Under the pieces are notes generated by a model. The model saw nothing but the letters and a program-made list of their open reading frames with translations. It was not told the DNA's origin and made no database searches. A DNA stretch of 64,000 bases from Helicocarpus griseus UAMH5409 (Eukaryota; Ascomycota; Eurotiomycetes; Onygenales; Ajellomycetaceae), in NCBI GenBank assembly GCA_002573585.1, contig PDNB01000111.1, forward strand, positions 40,220 through 104,219, read 5' to 3'. The translations under genes were made by a program, and so were the position numbers. The number at the start of each line of letters is the position of its first letter. The first letter of the stretch is position 1. Shown here piece by piece: positions 12,529 to 23,651 of this stretch.

Positions 12529-13450
12529 ATGACTACGAAACCCTCCAACGCCCCATGGGCGGACGAGCCCTTTCAGCTAATCGCAACGCCATCAAAGCGT
12601 ATGGATGTGTGTTTTGCGTGTTAGAACCTGCGAGAAAAAGCACTGGTGTTGCTCCGACTAACTGGCGTTTCAGGGTTCCCTTGCTCACGTCTACTGTGCC
12701 TCTGAAATGGCTCACTCGCATAATACCCTCATACGGGGTTTGAATGCCATCCTCCAGCAGGCGCCATATGTTCCCATTGTCACAGACGAACAGTTCAAAG
12801 CGCAGGATGTCGAGAATCTTCTTTTCTATGTACAGTCGTGGGTCAAGATGGTGCATCACCATCATTCGGTTGAAGAGTCATTCATGTTCCCAGAGATTGA
12901 GAGGTTTGCTGGTAGGCCAGGGCTCATGGATGGTCCCAAGCATCAGCATACGCTGTTTCATGGCGGAATGGAGAGATTTCTGGCATATGCATCGGCTACG
13001 AACCCTGAAGAGTACCAGTGGGAAGGGGCCGGCAGTATGAAAGAAATGATCGACTCGTTCAGCAAGCACCTCACTGATCATCTCTATTCTGAGATTGATA
13101 TCTTCCTAGGGATGGGCGATTTGGACGGGGTCGGGTTGAGGAAGACATGGGATAAGGCTGAAAATATCGCTAAGCAAACAGGGAATCTCGCGATGCTGGT
13201 AAGCTGTCACCGCCCAGCATACCTGGCTATAAGCTAACATATCTCGCCACAGCACGATGTTTTCCCAACAGTGCTTGGCTGCGCCGACAAGACGTATGAA
13301 GGTGGGCATGACTTCCCTCCCTTGCCGTGGGTGTTGCCCTATCTGATCAAGTACTGGTTTGCCGCGGGCAATGGGGCCTGGAGATTCAATCCATGCGACT
13401 GGTGGGGTCAGCCGCAGCCCCTGGAATTTGGACCGTCTTCGTCTGGGTAA
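12529..13450 (+). CDS. Hemerythrin-like HHE cation-binding protein
   Basis: Three exons, 12529-12606, 12674-13198 and 13253-13450, give 266 residues. The first intron has a clear GACTAAC branch point before TTTCAG. The N-terminus (PWADEPFQLIATPS) is typical of fungal members. The helical HHE domain shows the metal-ligand pattern: His in EMAHSHN, HHSVEE (HxxxE), HQHTLFH (HxxxH) and HLYSEID near the end of the domain. A Trp/Pro-rich C-terminal extension follows, as in other Pezizomycotina homologues. Such proteins bind a non-haem di-iron centre or other cations; the cellular role in fungi is not established. The first intron donor (GTGTGT) was chosen over a nearby GTATGG because only it keeps frame. 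Confidence 0.87.
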
Positions 13451-14930
13451 TAAGTGTTGTTTTCTTAGCATCGGTTCAATTCTGCATTAGTACCAACGAG
13501 TAGCTCAGCTTTACAAACACGCTGTCCAGTCTTTGAATAGACTCTGAGTATCCGCTCGGAGATCAGTATCGAGCATAGAGCGGAATTGTTCGGCTCCGGT
13601 GCTTGCCTGAGCTTGTATAATGCGCCAGGGATGTCTTATCGTGCTGGTCATATACGTGCTTCCAGACTTGCTAGTGAGCTATTGGGAAACCCTGTACGGG
13701 AGCACATCAAGCGGTCAAGCTGGAGAAACGGACGGATCAATGTCCCCGTGAAAACCGCTTCAAAGTCTATTGCGCAAGATCGTGGAGGACATAATTGCTC
13801 TTTGCCGCCCTGCCCTGACAAGCATTGTTAGCATGATAAACGAAAAACAAACAGTCGTAGCACACTGATTTGGCCGACAGGGTTAATTGCATTATATTCG
13901 TCGTCATCCCTTCCGCACCCCTCTTCGTTTTGTGTAGCCCTCCCCGCATTCTTCCCAGGATATCGGTTCTCGTCTTGCCCAGGGCAAATCATGCATATGC
14001 AGGAATGTCTGCGATATGCTGTCACTCACATCACCGTGCGCACATAGCCCCTCACTCCATGGAGTGGATCGGCACGGGAGCTAATCAGCGCATCAAGTTC
14101 AAATTTGAAAAAAGCTCGTTGAGCGCATAATGGTCTGAAAACATAGACGCCCTCCCCCGCACATCGCCGATTCGCCACGCTGACCTCTGAAAAATGTGTA
14201 CTTATTTCGAAAATTGCCAAGCTAAATCCGCATCTGGCACCCCATTTTACCAAAAGAGTTGTCCCAACTCCCTTTGTTCCCGCGGGGCGAGCGGGGAACC
14301 CCATCATATCTGCATTCCCAACCGGGACGTTAACCAGGGCTGGCGGGCATGAATTTGTTCTCAAAAAGTTCAAAGAGGTACTTACACGAGAAAAAGAAAC
14401 AGAGCTTTTCTCAGCTGCCCAATCATGCCAAACTACCAATGCAAGACACACCCGCTTTTGCTTTCCCAAGAGCTCTAGGTTAGGAGTGCTTGGTTACTTC
14501 TCCAAGCCCATGCGGGCGATCCGCTTTGGTGGTTCGGTGCCCTGAGCTTCGTGGGTTGGAGTTGGTCGGCACTGCTTTGTTATTTTGGTATTTGAGGTTA
14601 CAGCATTCTTTGACTTCTTTCATAAACTCATTTCCATTCCCTGGATTCGACACTGAGTGCTTGCTCTTTCTTTTATTACTTTTCACTTCAATTCTCATAA
14701 TTTGCATCAAGTTGTGGAAAGATATAATCTGATTCTCCTGTCGCCCGGCCATCCCCACCATACGTGATTATCGCACCTCTCATCTCCAATACTATTACTT
14801 CAGCAGTATTCTTTTGAGTTCTTGGTGCCATACAGTCAGTGCTACGTGTAGTATGTGACTGATTGAGTCTTGAATATGCAGAAAGACTAGGGCGCTATTC
14901 GAACTTGCTCGCATAATCGGATGACCCCTG
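13451..14930. other. Intergenic, no gene recognised
   Basis: Contains a 147-codon minus-strand frame (14469-14026) and shorter ones without domains or splice logic. The 3' part should be the promoter of the chitinase gene. Confidence 0.4.
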
Positions 14931-16453
14931 ATGTATCCCTCTATGGGATTCTCCTCGCCCTATCCTCCCTGGCATTCGGGCTCCAGCGGACTCTTTGAGC
15001 AGGCTGCTTTTTTCCAGCCCCCTTATGAGGTTCCATTTTATTCCAATGCTGTGTATTACCCTAATTGGAGGATATATGGGAAGCAACCCCCCTCGTCGCT
15101 GAGACTGGGGTTTGTTTCCCACGTATTCTATGCCTTTGCTTGGTATGAAGGAGCAGATAATCTACATCCTCAGTCTTTTCTTCCATTTTATATCCTGCGA
15201 CAAATCCCAATGGTTGAAAGGCTTTATATAACTCAAATTTGCTAACTTTACGGGTTGGCAGGGTGAAAGAGGATGGCACCGTCTATGTCAGTCAAGCGTT
15301 TCTCTGCCCCTGAAAACCGGACATAAGCGACTAACAAATTCTCCAGCTCAGTGACGAATGGGCGGACGAGCAAATGCCAGTTGATGGTACAGAAGGGTGT
15401 CTACGCGCATTTATCAAGCTCAAGCAGCAGTACCCGACGCTAAAAGTCCTACTTTCCATAGGAGGCGGAGGCACAGGCAGTCAGCATTACGCCTCCGTCG
15501 CCAGAAACCCATTGACCGTGGAAAGATTCGTGGCAAGCGCTAAAGACCTAGCCGACAAGTTTGGCCTGGATGGATTTGACAGTAGGTGATCTCTCATCTT
15601 GTCTACCCTTTCCATGTATCAAAAAAAAAGGGGGTGGAGGAGGCCCCCAATCTAGCTAACCGTCCCCAAACCAGTAAACTGGGAACACCCCTCCACCCCA
15701 CATCAAGGCAGCGACTATTTAAACCTCCTAATCCGCCTCCGCCTCCAATTCCCCAGCCCAACCTACCTCCTCACCACCGCCCTGCCCGCCGGCGAATGGG
15801 CGCTGCGCAACATCAACCTCTCCTGGGCCCACCACTACCTCGACCACATCAACCTAATGGCCTACGACTTCAGCGGGCCCTGGACAACCCACAGCGGGCA
15901 TCAGGCCCAGCTCTTTACAGCTCCACCGCCGTCAATCCAGGGACAAGGTACTAGCAGTAGTGATGCATCATGCGCGGCTGCGCCCTCCTGCCAGGCCGGC
16001 GTCTCCTACGTGCTGGCGCAGGGGGTCCCGGCTAAGAAGATACTACTGGGGATACCGGTGTATGGGCGCGCGTTTCCGGGGGCGAGTGGGGTTGGTCAGC
16101 CGTATGAGGGGGTGGGTGGGGAGGAGAGGGTGTTTGATTATCGCGACTTGCCTAGAAGGGGGGCGAGGGAGATGCATGATGATTTGGTTGTGGCGGCGTA
16201 TTGTGTTGATGTTGGTGATGGATGTGCGGGTGCGGGTGCGGATGGGAATGATGGAGAAGGAAGTTCTGGTGATGGTGATGGTGGAGGGGCAGCGGGGTTT
16301 ATCTCGTATGATTCGACGAGGACGGTAAGGCAGAAGGCGAGGTTTGTGGCTCAGATGCAGCTTGGGGGCTTGTTTTATTGGCATATTGCGGCGGATGCGG
16401 TGGGGGAGAGGAGTTTGGTGGCGACGGGGTATAATGCGTTGCATGAGTTTTAA
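14931..16453 (+). CDS. GH18 chitinase-like protein with altered DxDxE motif
   Basis: Four exons are predicted: 14931-15142, 15262-15286 (a 25-nt micro-exon), 15347-15581 and 15675-16453, giving 416 residues. It has no signal peptide. The family marks are YYPNWRIY near the start, SHVFYAFAW, KVLLSIGGGG, the active-site strand LDGFDINWEHP, MAYDFSGPW, and LGGLFYWHIAADA at the end. This pattern fits the intracellular, sporulation-type GH18 group of fungi. The catalytic motif should be DGxDxDxE; here the acid Glu161 is present but the third Asp is Asn159, so hydrolytic activity is doubtful. The Asn lies wholly within exon 4, so the choice of splice site does not explain it. A Gly/Asp-rich insert of about 35 residues near the C-terminal third is unusual. 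Confidence 0.85.
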
Positions 16454-17568
16454 GAAAAAGCAGAGGGGGGTCGGAGGGGAGGGGTTGGAGGGTGATTGCT
16501 GGTGATTGCGACCTCTTGCTCTGTCAGTTTCATTTAGGGATTAATTATTTTCTTCCCATGAGAGGTTGATTTTTACTCAAACCATCCTCAGTTCGTGTGG
16601 TACTGGCATTACTGGCCGAGCTTGGGTGTCATGGGGGGTCAGTTTGATGCTACAGACCACTATGAATGCTGTTCGACTGAACGAACGCTATGATTTACCT
16701 TTGATGAAATGATTAACTCGAATAATAACCGAAAGGGATAATAAAAATAAAATGGCTTTCCAATTGCAGTTTCGTTCGTCCTAAATATATTGATGAAAAA
16801 AAACAAAGGTGTCGTGGAGGGTCCTTCAGAGACGGACTCTTTAAACCTTTCCCCCTCTCATCTTGAGCTCCAAGGCGGAAAAATAAATAAATAGAAACCG
16901 TCGATAGTACGAAAGCTACTTTTGAAAACGCTGCATACTTAGATGCTTAATACATTGAGCAAACGACTTCCCCTGGTTCCATCTCATCTTCTCCCACGAT
17001 ATTTTTGCTTGTTACTAATATACATAGATCTTGTTTTCACAACTGAGTTCTGCTCATGGGCAGCAATTATATAGGGAGTTAAGTAGGTTGAGGAAAACCT
17101 ATGCACATGCATACAATAGCTGCCAGGTACAAAGAGACATGCGCACAATACTCGCAGGGCCTACCACTGGGGATAATAGTGACAATTTGATGGCTTGTTC
17201 CTCCCTACACAGAATCTGCAAGGGAGGGGGGTTTCGCGGAATTGATATAAAAGAAGAGATATTACATAGCATAAACAGCATGAGCAGACCGCGTATCATT
17301 TTCAGGTATCAAAGATCATGGTATCGGATACAAGATATACAAGGAAGATATCTGTAAAAAAAAAAGAGAGAAAAGGGAAATAGGGAAATGGAAAATGGAA
17401 AGAAAGGTATAAGAGAAGAAGAAAAGGAAAACGGGAACATATCAACAAAGTCTCCATAACAAAATACCTTGGTATATTATTCCACTCCGGAAAAGAAGTG
17501 ATTAAAGAAATTTCCACACTACCGCCTTCATATATTTAAAAAGAAAAAGTCAATCACCTCAAGCTAGC
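16454..17568. other. Convergent 3' intergenic region
   Basis: Lies between the ends of the chitinase (plus) and DUF3712 (minus) genes. It has A-rich tracts near 16800 and 17360-17450 and no supported gene. Confidence 0.45.
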
Positions 17569-18911
17569 TCAGTTTCCTCCCAACAGTGGTCCCAGATTCA
17601 GATCAATCTTGAGCTCATTCGAAGCGAGCGCAGCAGTAAAGTACGGCAGCTCCTTACCCTCATGGATGGCAGATTTGCCAACAATGGTGATGGGAACCAC
17701 GAAGTCCTTGTACTTGGCATCCTTGCCGCTGACGAAGGGGAAGACTTTGGCGATCTCGATGTTGGAGCGCATCTCGACGTTGTTGTCGCCGGGCTTGACC
17801 ACGAGGCCGTTTAACTTGGAGGTACCAATGGGCGTGCCGTCAATGGAGAGGTCGAGGGTCACATCACCCTGAAGATTCGTTGTTAGTGGGAAGGCACGAA
17901 TTGTAAGGGGAATAAGGTGAGGGAAAGGGTGGTTTCTTGGCCTACCAGGGTAAGGGTTAGGACACTGGGGTTGGGGATGAAGACGTTGCCGACCATGTTG
18001 GTGTCGTCATCCTGGTTAGAGACGAGACTGAACTCGGTTACGTCGAAACCCTTGAGGGCATTGAGACCTGTACGTAATTACAAGTTTGTCAGCTAATTAT
18101 AGTTCTTACTCGACAGAGAAATGAGTGGAAGATCTCAAGGGGGGAAATATCGACAAACACACCCTTCATGGTAACGACCTTGTTGTAGTCCACAGTGGTC
18201 TTTGGAAGAGCTCCCTCCTTCAGTCCTGTTTCACCCTTGATTTCAATGTCGAGGGTTTCTGATTTCATGACCTTGATAGAATAGTCAATAAAGGGCTGCA
18301 AATCTTTGAGCACAACTCTCTGGTCAATCACGGCGTTGGCACCATCGACAGCCTTAATGGAGGGAACCTCGAGGGTGAAGAAGGGCTTGTCGGTTCCAGC
18401 AAGAGCAACGGTGGCGTTGAAGGCATCCAAGATGGGATGGTACTTGGACTTGGAGCCAATAGTCTGGTCGACCTTGATATCAAAGGATTCTGGGGCGGGG
18501 TTGGTGATTTCCATGGAGTTTATGGTGAGGGTGGATTTGTTCACGTCACTCTGGGCGATGTTGGGATAGCCGACATAGATGCTAAGTTATGAAAGAGATG
18601 TTAGCCATTGCCTTGACCCTAAAGATATCCACTGTAATCCGATCGAATGGAGCATCTATTTTGAAGCACTATATGCAGCTGCTATGTTCCCAAAGAAGCC
18701 GTCGGCGCATTCAAAAAGGCCCTTCCAAGATTCCCAAGTGTAAAACGATCAACTATAACATGGCTTACACTGGCAACACGACGACCAGCACAACGGCAAT
18801 GAAGATACCAAGATGCAGCCACCACCACTTTTTAAAGTGGGCTTTGGCGCGGGTGCCAAAGCTGGGCTTTGCGGCCGCCGGTACGGGACCCTCCTCGACC
18901 TTGTCAGACAT
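17569..18911 (-). CDS. DUF3712 membrane-anchored protein
   Basis: Four exons, 18911-18769, 18581-18163, 18067-17946 and 17868-17569, give 327 residues; all junctions keep frame. The start is MSDKVEEGPVPAA, followed by a basic stretch (KAHFKKWWW) and one transmembrane helix at about 31-49, so the N-terminus is probably cytoplasmic and the rest luminal. The large C-terminal part is a DUF3712 domain of beta-rich LEA-like repeats (STLTINSMEITNPAP, then TLDLSIDGTPIG). Function is not known; the fold resembles lipid- or membrane-associated LEA2 domains. It is conserved in Eurotiomycetes. The second intron donor (GTGTGT) was placed by frame and homology to MKGLNALKGFDV. Confidence 0.87.
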
Positions 18912-19740
18912 CCTTTAAGATAGATTTTCGGGTGTGGTTATAGAGCTGTATGACTCTGGTACTCCTATTCATCATTGTTAGCATGTTCTGTTTTGCTTTT
19001 TCTAGAACTTTATGCGCGTCATCCACGGTTCGGACACCATGGAAATGCAGGCAAGAAAACGGGTGTCACGCCCAGCGCATGTGCATTACATGATGCATCG
19101 AGCCATCAGCCACAGCAATATCGCGATGATATTGTATAACAGAAAAATAGTTTCGTTGTAGCATGCGCACACAACCTCGGACTGAGCAACACCAGCAGGC
19201 GTAAAATCGCGAGAATACCCCAGTAACCATGGAGTGCAGCGCACAAAAGAGACAGGGGAGGAGAGCAGGACGAAGGGAACAGATATACCTACTAATAACA
19301 AATCACACCACAGCCACAAGAAATAAAATGGAGCGAAGAAAGAAAGAAAGGGAAGAGAAACGAACGAAAGGTGGAGGGTGGAGGAAGGAAAACGGGGTGC
19401 TAGGGTAACTAAATAAGAGAGAGGGCAAAAGCGAAGGTGAGGAAAAGGGACTGGGGAACCACAAGCAAAAAGGAGCCGAAAGATAGAGCCAAATAAAAAA
19501 TAAAAAAAAGCTCCGCCGCCAACTCCACAATGTCCAGACTATATAATAAAATGCGGGCAAAGAGAGAAAAACGCAGTGGTTGATCAGATTTCCGGAGTAG
19601 GTTGAGAGGGCAAAACTACTAGTCAAGTGTTTAGTCGTAGCGTAGCGTATACTAGAGTCTAGAGAGAGGTGTAAAAGGGCATCACATGCTGCTTGGAGAG
19701 GCAAAGGCAAGCATCCGCCGCGGTGGTTCAAGGTGTGTGT

Positions 19741-19768
19741 ATGATGATGATGATGATGATGATGATGG
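19741..19768. repeat. ATG trinucleotide microsatellite
   Basis: About nine ATG units in tandem, just after a short GT run. On the minus strand it would encode poly-His in a spurious frame; it is not within a supported gene. Confidence 0.9.
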
Positions 19769-19850
19769 CTTGCGGATGTGGGGAGACGGGGGATTTGGTT
19801 CGCTGGACAAGAAATAAGAAGTCTGGGGTCCGGGGTCTGGAGTAGTGAGG

Positions 19851-19869
19851 CTATACTACTACTACTACT
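19851..19869. repeat. ACT trinucleotide microsatellite
   Basis: About six ACT units in tandem, 85 bp after the ATG microsatellite. Confidence 0.85.
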
Positions 19870-22800
19870 CTCGAAGACTCGAACATTCATATGAACACAG
19901 ATATAGCACAAAGTAGTGAATATGGTCTGCATATACTACTGTATCTATATGAATTGGCTCCCAATTGCAAGCAAAACACACTAGCAGTGCTGGCAAACAT
20001 CGTCGTAGTATCTCATTTCACCCACAGCCTATGATCGACGGACTGCAGCGTTTCTTCGCAGGGGACGGGGCAACAGAGGCGTCTCCATCTTCTCCGTCTT
20101 CTCCATCTTCTGCAGCATGGCAGAAGATGACAGTGACTCCCCGTGCAAGTACCTGGTACTTGCCCCGTGTCGCGATGGCCAGTCCAAGCATGTCGTCCAG
20201 GATTGCCCGCTTGGCCCAGACAGGAAATAAGCGGGGCAGCAGAGCGCCAGGTGCAACGTTTCTCCGCTTGTCAGGCCGGCGGTGGACCCCTACAGCCCTA
20301 GTCTGGGCCAATCACCGTCAGTCCTTCCCCAGACAGCCCCCGGGGTACCTGGTACCTGCACATGGAGTACTTCCGATCGGACAACATGTCCATCTCCTGT
20401 CTATCATCTGCCAATTTGCCAGACTACAATGTTCTTCCCGAGAAATTTTGGACCTCCTTTCCCATCCAGTTTCAGGATGTTCCATGATCTGACAGCTGAC
20501 AGCTGAGATTGTAGTGGAAAGTTGCCGAACTCTATCTTCTGGACCATAGAACTATGCTAGTAATCAACAAACCCAATTGACCTGCCAGTTCCACCGTACA
20601 GTTCCTCCAACAAACCACTGCAAAAACACCAGACAGCGAAATAAGACTTGATATTCCACTCCTTTCCTCCTTTTTCGCTATGTCTCCTCGAGTTATTCTT
20701 GGCATCTCTTGGGCCTTACCTCAGCAGGCTCCGGATCAGCTGCCCTGATGCGGAAATAACTCCTTGCGCCGGCTGTTTTTTCTGTGTCGAAGCTGCTGGA
20801 CTAGCAAATTAGCTGTGGTTAGCGGGAGTCGTGCTGCCCCATACAGCCTACAAGGACCCAAAGACTTGATATCGAGAAGTCAAGCCTCATATTCCAAAAG
20901 CCGGTACAGCTAGAAAAGATGAGTATATATAGATGCTTTTGAGCTGTGGTTGGTACACTGTCTATCCTCCGAAATTCCCGAAACTGAATGGAAGAGGTTT
21001 ATTTCTTGTACGGCGTAAGTTTGCTACTATAACATCCAGGTTGCACTCTGTTGCATGTCATGGTTGGTTGCAGCTGTGTCGTGGTGCCACGGTGGCGGCC
21101 TCGTGCAAGCCACTCAAGGAGAATTTGAGGCAACGGCTGGCGAGGGAGTGCATCGAATGGCGACGGAAGATTTTATTTTGACTATTCAACGTCTATATTT
21201 ATGCCATTATTGGGATAACCGCAAGCATATTAAGCTGTACCAGGTTGAACCAGTCCTAATCGAATATGCTGCTACACCAACAACGAGGTCAATTTCTCCG
21301 GCACCGCAGCGAGCTGTAATTGTTCCTGAATTGCTTGTGGTACTTCTCCCCTCCGCAAATGCAAACGTTTCATAGAGGTAGAAACTCGCCCCTCGATCTT
21401 CAGCTTTTTTTATGAGCCAACAAACGACACGAGACAAGTATCCTGATTCCTACCACAGCTTCCCGGTCCTGAGAATTATATCCACGAACCCCTGACGGTA
21501 GAGCTAACTCGAGCATCAGCACTTCAGCCATATTCTTTCTTTTCAAAAACTCTCTACTGCATCCCTCCTTGCTTATCACTTCGGGAAATTAAATGAACAA
21601 GCTGCTTTTCGGTTTTCTCCCGGTAGTCGATAGCGGCTAGATAGTCAATAATAATGTTTCGCATATGATCCTGAGAAAATGACGACATCTGCCTCAAAAA
21701 GCTTCTCTCTTAACCAAAACCACCTGCGTACTACTGGATCATGATATATTGGTTTAAGGTCGTGCCTCTCAACTACCCAGCGTCTCCCCATACTAAGCAA
21801 CCACAAATCGTTTGGCTATCATTATCCCAAAAGCCTCGCAAAATCACCGCGCAAACCTCAACATCAAAATCACCAACTATTATATTTGCTCTTGGTGCGG
21901 AGATCCCATAGAAAAAGGAGTGTTTGAATCTTGAACGACAAATCGACGCAGCCAAGCCTAATAAAGCCCAGGCCCTAAACCTCGGGATAGTTTCAGGGCC
22001 CCTCACCCCTCTCGCATTATTAGCTCCCTGTCCAGCCTGAAACCTAAGCTTCTGGACTCTTGGTGACACCCCGGTCTAGGTAAGAAACAGCCTAGTTCAA
22101 CTGCTAAAATGCATCTAGTAGTTCAAAGCAGGACCATATTGGAAAATCAAGCTTGCATCACATGCCGCATGCCATCACACAAAACACCCAAGAATAATCA
22201 TAATATAATAATAATCAAGCAGGCGAGCTGACAGATATCTTGAAACCCAAAACTTCAAACAATATGCATGATGACGGAGATACTAGTAGTTACCACTGAC
22301 TGATAAGAGCCAGGAAGAACGAATATAGAACACGCTTTTAACCTTTTTCCCCGTGAAAGAAAGGTGGAAAAGATGGATCGTGACTTATTTCCCTTCCCAA
22401 TATGGGGAGACGGATTTTTTCAAAGAAAACTCAGTGAACAGACCACCATACGTGGGGTACAGACACTACTACTCTCTCTCCATAGAGGAAGGGGGCCGCC
22501 GTTTAAAAGAAAAAAAAAATTCCGTCTTGGGAAATTTTTCGCATAGAGGCCCACAGATTTCTCACAGCTTCCGACTAAGCTTTTTACCCCCCCCCTAAAT
22601 TCTTCTTGGAGGTTCTTTTCTCAGTTACCAGTTCTTGATATTGCATATCGTAGTGCCAAATAAAAATCTAGGTGGTGAGTATCAAAGTCCCCCTGTATGT
22701 TTGAAAAGGAAAAGCGCGGAAATAATAAGCTGATTCAATGATGAAGTTCACAGGTTAACACTTAAACAGTCAAAGAAAGCGGCGTCTCAATTCAGCTGTT

Positions 22801-23651
22801 TAAAGGCCAGTATATTTTTCGGTCTTCAACAATGTTAGGGTTCAGAATAAGAAGGTAAAGAGATAAGAAAATCTTTGCAAAATCTTCAAGTACGAAGAGA
22901 AATTAAAATAGATAAACAGTATAACAAAGACGATTTTCCCAGGTCTAAACAATTAAATTGAGTCGGTAACTCAAGCATGTTCTTTTTTTTTTTTTGCATT
23001 TCTTCTTCCAAGTCCAGAAGATTGGAAATTAGATAATAAAAGTACAACGCGAAGAGAAAGCCAAAAGGAAAATAGAAATAAGACAATGAAACATGCTCAA
23101 CAATGGCAGCCTGATTTGTCTGCCTGCTTGATAAAATGCCCGATTTACCCACTGGTATAATAGGGGAAGAAGAGAACAATTTGAGTTTGAAATGAAGTTG
23201 TGTCTGCTCTGTACCCAGGCGTATACGCGTGACTTATTAGCCTGTTCTCCAAATGTATACGTCACTGTATAGAACGTCAGAACTCAGTTGCCCCAGGACG
23301 ACGGTAAGGGGAAATAAGAGAATAAAGGAGAAACAAAAACGCGGTCAAGCCGCGCAGCTGACCAATGATGATAAAAGCTGCAGGTATCACCGCAGCCTAT
23401 GTAAATATAAAACAGGTAGCTAGGGATATATGGCCCCGCTGTGATGGGAGAAGAAAATTATAGTGTATATACAGCGAAGAAGGATGATAATGTAGGTGAT
23501 GAATCGAAGAAAAAGAAGCAGAGGAGATGCAGAATACAGATGATGTATTTAATTTTCCAAGACATGCAAGCGGACAGAAAGGAAATATAGGAAAGAGAAA
23601 GCGAGTGTGCGAGAAATGAATCGAGATGGTATTATATATATGTGGGTATCT

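Larger units (their letters stand above)
18912..23651. other. 4.7-kb region without a recognisable gene
   Basis: Both strands contain only frames under about 210 codons, and the longest (minus, 19932-19303) is low-complexity Ser/His/Phe translated from simple repeats. Microsatellites occur at 19741 and 19851, and a run of T near 22984. The region spans the promoter of the DUF3712 gene and the 3' side of the Nif1-like gene, so it may hold long untranslated regions or a non-coding transcript. No RNA family was recognised. Confidence 0.4.

Noticed and set aside
14026..14469. 147-codon minus-strand frame
   Set aside because: No domain, no introns, irregular composition; not supported as a gene.
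19741..19768. CRISPR-like or regulatory repeat array
   Set aside because: Plain trinucleotide microsatellite; no spacer structure, and the host is a eukaryote.
19303..19932. 209-codon minus-strand frame with poly-His
   Set aside because: It is translated from microsatellites and purine/pyrimidine tracts; low complexity only.
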